Of a stretch of DNA of 42,374 bases, positions 40,304 through 42,374 are shown piece after piece. A program made the position numbers and the translations under genes. The notes below the pieces were generated by a model. That model was not told the origin of the DNA, did not search any database, and worked only from the letters and a program-made list of their open reading frames with translations. How positions within the stretch are numbered: the first letter of the stretch is position 1; each line of letters starts with the position of its first letter. This DNA is from Planctomycetota bacterium (GTDB taxonomy: Bacteria > Planctomycetota > B15-G4), in assembly GCA_029259695.1 (NCBI GenBank), contig JAJDEQ010000189.1:1-42374 (forward strand), in the 5' to 3' direction.

Positions 40304-41867
40304 CCTCGACCACCTTCAGCTTGATGCCCAGCGAGCGCATGTAGCGGCTCTCGGACTCGAGATCCATGCGCGTGAGCGGGAGGCTCTCGGAGGTCTCGGC
40401 CGACAAGCGCACCTCCAGCGCGCTGGCGTCGGCACGCAGGTGCAGTTGCGGCGCGCGGACCGGACTGCGGCCGCGGTTGAGCAGCACGGCCAGGCGCAGC
40501 AGGGCCGTCAGTCGCACCGCACGTTCGAGCAACCCCTCGGGCAACTCCCCGATGCCGTCCGCCTTGGGCTTGCGGCGGTGCCAGCCCACGACGGCCGCCA
40601 GCAACAGCTGATCGTCGCGCGAGAAGCCCGGCATGTCGGAGTTGGCGATCAGGTACCCGCCGTGCCGGTGCTGGTGCTCGAAGCTCACCGCCAGGCCGAT
40701 CTCGTGCAGTTGCGCCGCCCAGGCGAGGAAGCGCAGGTTGTCACCATCCTCCATGTCCCACTTGCGTGCGACCTGGAGCAGCAGGGCCAGCGCCGTCCGG
40801 CGCACCCGCGCCGCCTGCCCCCGATCGACGTGGTAGCGCTCCTGGAACAGGCGGATGGTGCGCTCGCGCACGTCCTCGTGGCGGATGCGCCCGAGCAGGT
40901 CGTACATGGCGCCCTCGCGCAGGGCGCCGGACGACACCTGCATCGTCCCGATCTCGAGTGAGTCGAAGATCGCCAGCAGGATCGCCACCCCGCCCGCGAA
41001 GATCGCCCGCCGTTCGCGCTTCAGTCCCTCGAGTTCCAACTGCTTCACGTGGCCCGCCGAGAGCAGCGCCTCGCGGACGCGTTGCAGGCTCTCGCGGGTC
41101 ACTCCGCTCTTGCTCCAGTCGTTGGCCTTGACCACCGAGCGCACGGCTCGAATCGTTCCCGACGCCCCCACGGCGTTGACCCAGCCGTAGTCGGCGAAGC
41201 GGCGCTCGACCGTCTGCAACTCGAGCCTGGCCGCCAGGGTGGCCTTGGCCATGTCCTTCTCGCGCAGGACCCCCTTGGCGAAGAAGCGCTTGGTGTAGGC
41301 CACGCAGCCCATGTAGAGGCTGTGCACCTCGAGCGCCTCGAAGCGTTCGCCCAGGATGCACTCGGTGCTGCCGCCGCCGATGTCGACCACCAGGCGGTAG
41401 CCCGCATCGTCGGACAGGGACTGCGCCACGCCGAGGTAGATCAGGCGCGCCTCCTCGCGACCGGAGATGATCTCGATCGTGTGGCCCAGGGCCTCCTCCG
41501 CTTCGGCCAGGAACGAGCGCGCGTTGCCGGCGGCGCGCAGCGTGTTCGTGCCGACGGCGCGCACCTGCGTGCCGGGCATGTCGCGCAGGCGCTGGCCGAA
41601 CCGACGCAGACACGCCAGCGCGCGCAAGCGGGCCGCTTCCGTGAGCTGCCCCTCGTCGTCGAGCCCACCCGCCAGTTGCACCTGCTCGCGCAGGCGGTCC
41701 ACGATCACCGGCTCGCCCGAGACGACGTTGGCCACGACCATGTGGAAGCTGTTGCTCCCCAGATCGACGGCGGCCAGCCGCGAAGCCAGCGGCCCCTGGC
41801 CGGGCTGGGCCTGGGCCGAGGAGCCCGCGTCGTCTGGCTGGTGAGCTGATGCGTCCATCGGCGCCAT
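40293..41867 (-). CDS. Ppx/GppA exopolyphosphatase
   Basis: 524 residues from the ATG at 41867, with an equally possible ATG at 41858; neither has a clear ribosome-binding site. The actin-like fold is clear: AAVDLGSNSFHMVVA (phosphate 1), AVGTNTLRAAGN, ISGREEARLIYLGV, VVDIGGGSTECILG (phosphate 2) and GASGTIRAV. The C-terminal half is an HD-like helical domain (HEIGLAVSFEHQHRHGGYLI) as in the long Ppx/GppA form. It would release phosphate from polyphosphate or hydrolyse pppGpp; the sequence alone does not separate the two. It is divergent from a CHAD-domain gene, a pairing that fits polyphosphate metabolism. Confidence 0.93.
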   Translation of the reverse strand: MAPMDASAHQPDDAGSSAQAQPGQGPLASRLAAVDLGSNSFHMVVANVVSGEPVIVDRLREQVQLAGGLDDEGQLTEAARLRALACLRRFGQRLRDMPGTQVRAVGTNTLRAAGNARSFLAEAEEALGHTIEIISGREEARLIYLGVAQSLSDDAGYRLVVDIGGGSTECILGERFEALEVHSLYMGCVAYTKRFFAKGVLREKDMAKATLAARLELQTVERRFADYGWVNAVGASGTIRAVRSVVKANDWSKSGVTRESLQRVREALLSAGHVKQLELEGLKRERRAIFAGGVAILLAIFDSLEIGTMQVSSGALREGAMYDLLGRIRHEDVRERTIRLFQERYHVDRGQAARVRRTALALLLQVARKWDMEDGDNLRFLAWAAQLHEIGLAVSFEHQHRHGGYLIANSDMPGFSRDDQLLLAAVVGWHRRKPKADGIGELPEGLLERAVRLTALLRLAVLLNRGRSPVRAPQLHLRADASALEVRLSAETSESLPLTRMDLESESRYMRSLGIKLKVVEAGG

Positions 41868-42015
41868 GATGCCGGGGGCCCCCGCCACGACCAAGCAGGG
41901 CCTGGAACCGCCCTCCAGAGCCCCAGAGGCCACGTACCCACCCCGGGGCAGCCGCGCCGGATGAAGGTCGTGTGTGGACTCCGTGAGGGCCTGTCCGGGA
42001 CTGTCCTCGGGCCGG

Positions 42016-42045
42016 TTGCCGGGTTCGGAGGTCGTGCCCCATACT
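42016..42045 (+). promoter_or_regulatory. Candidate promoter of the CHAD-domain gene
   Basis: TTGCCG (42016-42021) and CATACT (42040-42045) are 18 bases apart, and the gene starts at 42080. The rest of the 212-base divergent spacer shows a CGGGGGCCCCCG palindrome at 41873-41884 and no gene. Confidence 0.4.
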
Positions 42046-42079
42046 GGATGCTGCCCCTCGTGCCGACAGCGAGCAGATC

Positions 42080-42374
42080 GTGACGACGCCCCGCTTCCCC
42101 GAACTGATCGACCAACCGCTGGACCCCGCGTGGCCCCTGGCCGTCGCCGCGCAGCACACGGTGCTCGGGTACTTCCGACGGGTGCTGGAGAGCCGCAACG
42201 CGGCCCGCTCGGGCGAGTGCGTCGAGGGTGTCCACCAGCTGCGCGTCGCCGCTCGCCGCACGCGCACGGCGCTGCAGACCTTCACCCACATCTGGGGTGA
42301 GGACGACACGCGCGCCTTCGCCAAGCCCCTGGCCCGGCTCGCATCCAGCTTCGGCCCGGCCCGCGACCTGGACG
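42080..42374 (+). CDS. CHAD-domain protein (partial, runs off the window)
   Basis: The first 98 residues from a GTG start are seen. VHQLRVAARRTRTALQTF and GPARDLD are the signature of the CHAD domain (conserved-histidine alpha-helical domain), rich in Arg and His and known to bind polyphosphate. There is no signal peptide, so it is cytoplasmic. It is divergent from Ppx/GppA, which supports a polyphosphate role. Whether a CYTH domain is attached cannot be seen. The upstream site is a weak GAG. Confidence 0.88.
   Translation, partial: MTTPRFPELIDQPLDPAWPLAVAAQHTVLGYFRRVLESRNAARSGECVEGVHQLRVAARRTRTALQTFTHIWGEDDTRAFAKPLARLASSFGPARDLD

Noticed and set aside
1..42374. tRNA genes, CRISPR arrays, insertion sequences, attachment sites
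   Set aside because: I looked for cloverleaf-like segments, regularly spaced repeats, transposase motifs and terminal inverted repeats and saw none; the tandem repeats here have no spacers.

Overview
The window is very GC-rich, densely coded DNA from a bacterium whose gene content resembles the Planctomycetota. The pointers are several sulfatases, large modular secreted proteins, a recurring C-terminal beta-domain that I associate with secreted planctomycete proteins, prepilin-like genes with big extracellular domains, and a kinase/sigma-54 regulator fusion. No rRNA, tRNA, CRISPR array, transposase or phage gene was seen. The taxonomic guess rests on recognition alone, without a database search.

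Layout. 1-1861 (+): the end of a deiodinase/redoxin-like gene and a secreted DUF1028 protein. 1883-6270 (-): three tandem formylglycine-type sulfatases, two of them overlapping by GTGA. 6336-9071 (-): a membrane-anchored sulfatase/LTA-synthase-like enzyme. 9227-13417 (+): glycolate oxidase operon glcD-glcE-glcF. 13614-16568 (+): two secreted surface proteins, one with SdrD-B repeats and a CTPGYWK module, the other lamin-tail-like. 16847-23345 (+): six prepilin-like genes in the order I-J-K-H-J'-K', so the large J-like and K-like members are present twice. 23366-27562 (-): a YtkA-like lipoprotein, a di-heme peroxidase, trmFO and a short-chain dehydrogenase, tightly packed. 27702-29270 (-): a secreted protein made of four copies of one domain. 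29666-31402 (+): a secreted beta-propeller-like protein. 31396-36255 (-): a 1619-residue kinase-like/TPR/GAF/sigma-54 activator. 36663-40228 (+): a Thr-type sulfatase-like lipoprotein and a secreted M14 carboxypeptidase. 40293-42374: Ppx/GppA (-) and the start of a CHAD-domain protein (+), a polyphosphate-related divergent pair.

How the parts may work together. Much of the window serves the cell surface: sulfatases and the carboxypeptidase degrade polymers, the pseudopilin cluster would build a secretion or adhesion filament, and the neighbouring modular proteins could be its cargo or partners. GlcDEF, the peroxidase operon and Ppx/CHAD are metabolic or stress functions. The fusion regulator sits among secreted-protein genes. 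The spacers on either side of this neighbourhood hold well-formed dyad symmetries, two of which share the hexamer TGGACA/TGTCCA, which suggests local or self regulation.

Three sequence habits recur. Translational overlaps are of the GTGA type at five junctions. Short minisatellites of 15-21 bp lie at gene ends and in signal-peptide coding regions. Starts are often preceded at about 45-70 nt by a TAG(A/C)(A/C)T or CATAAT-like hexamer that may be the -10 element.
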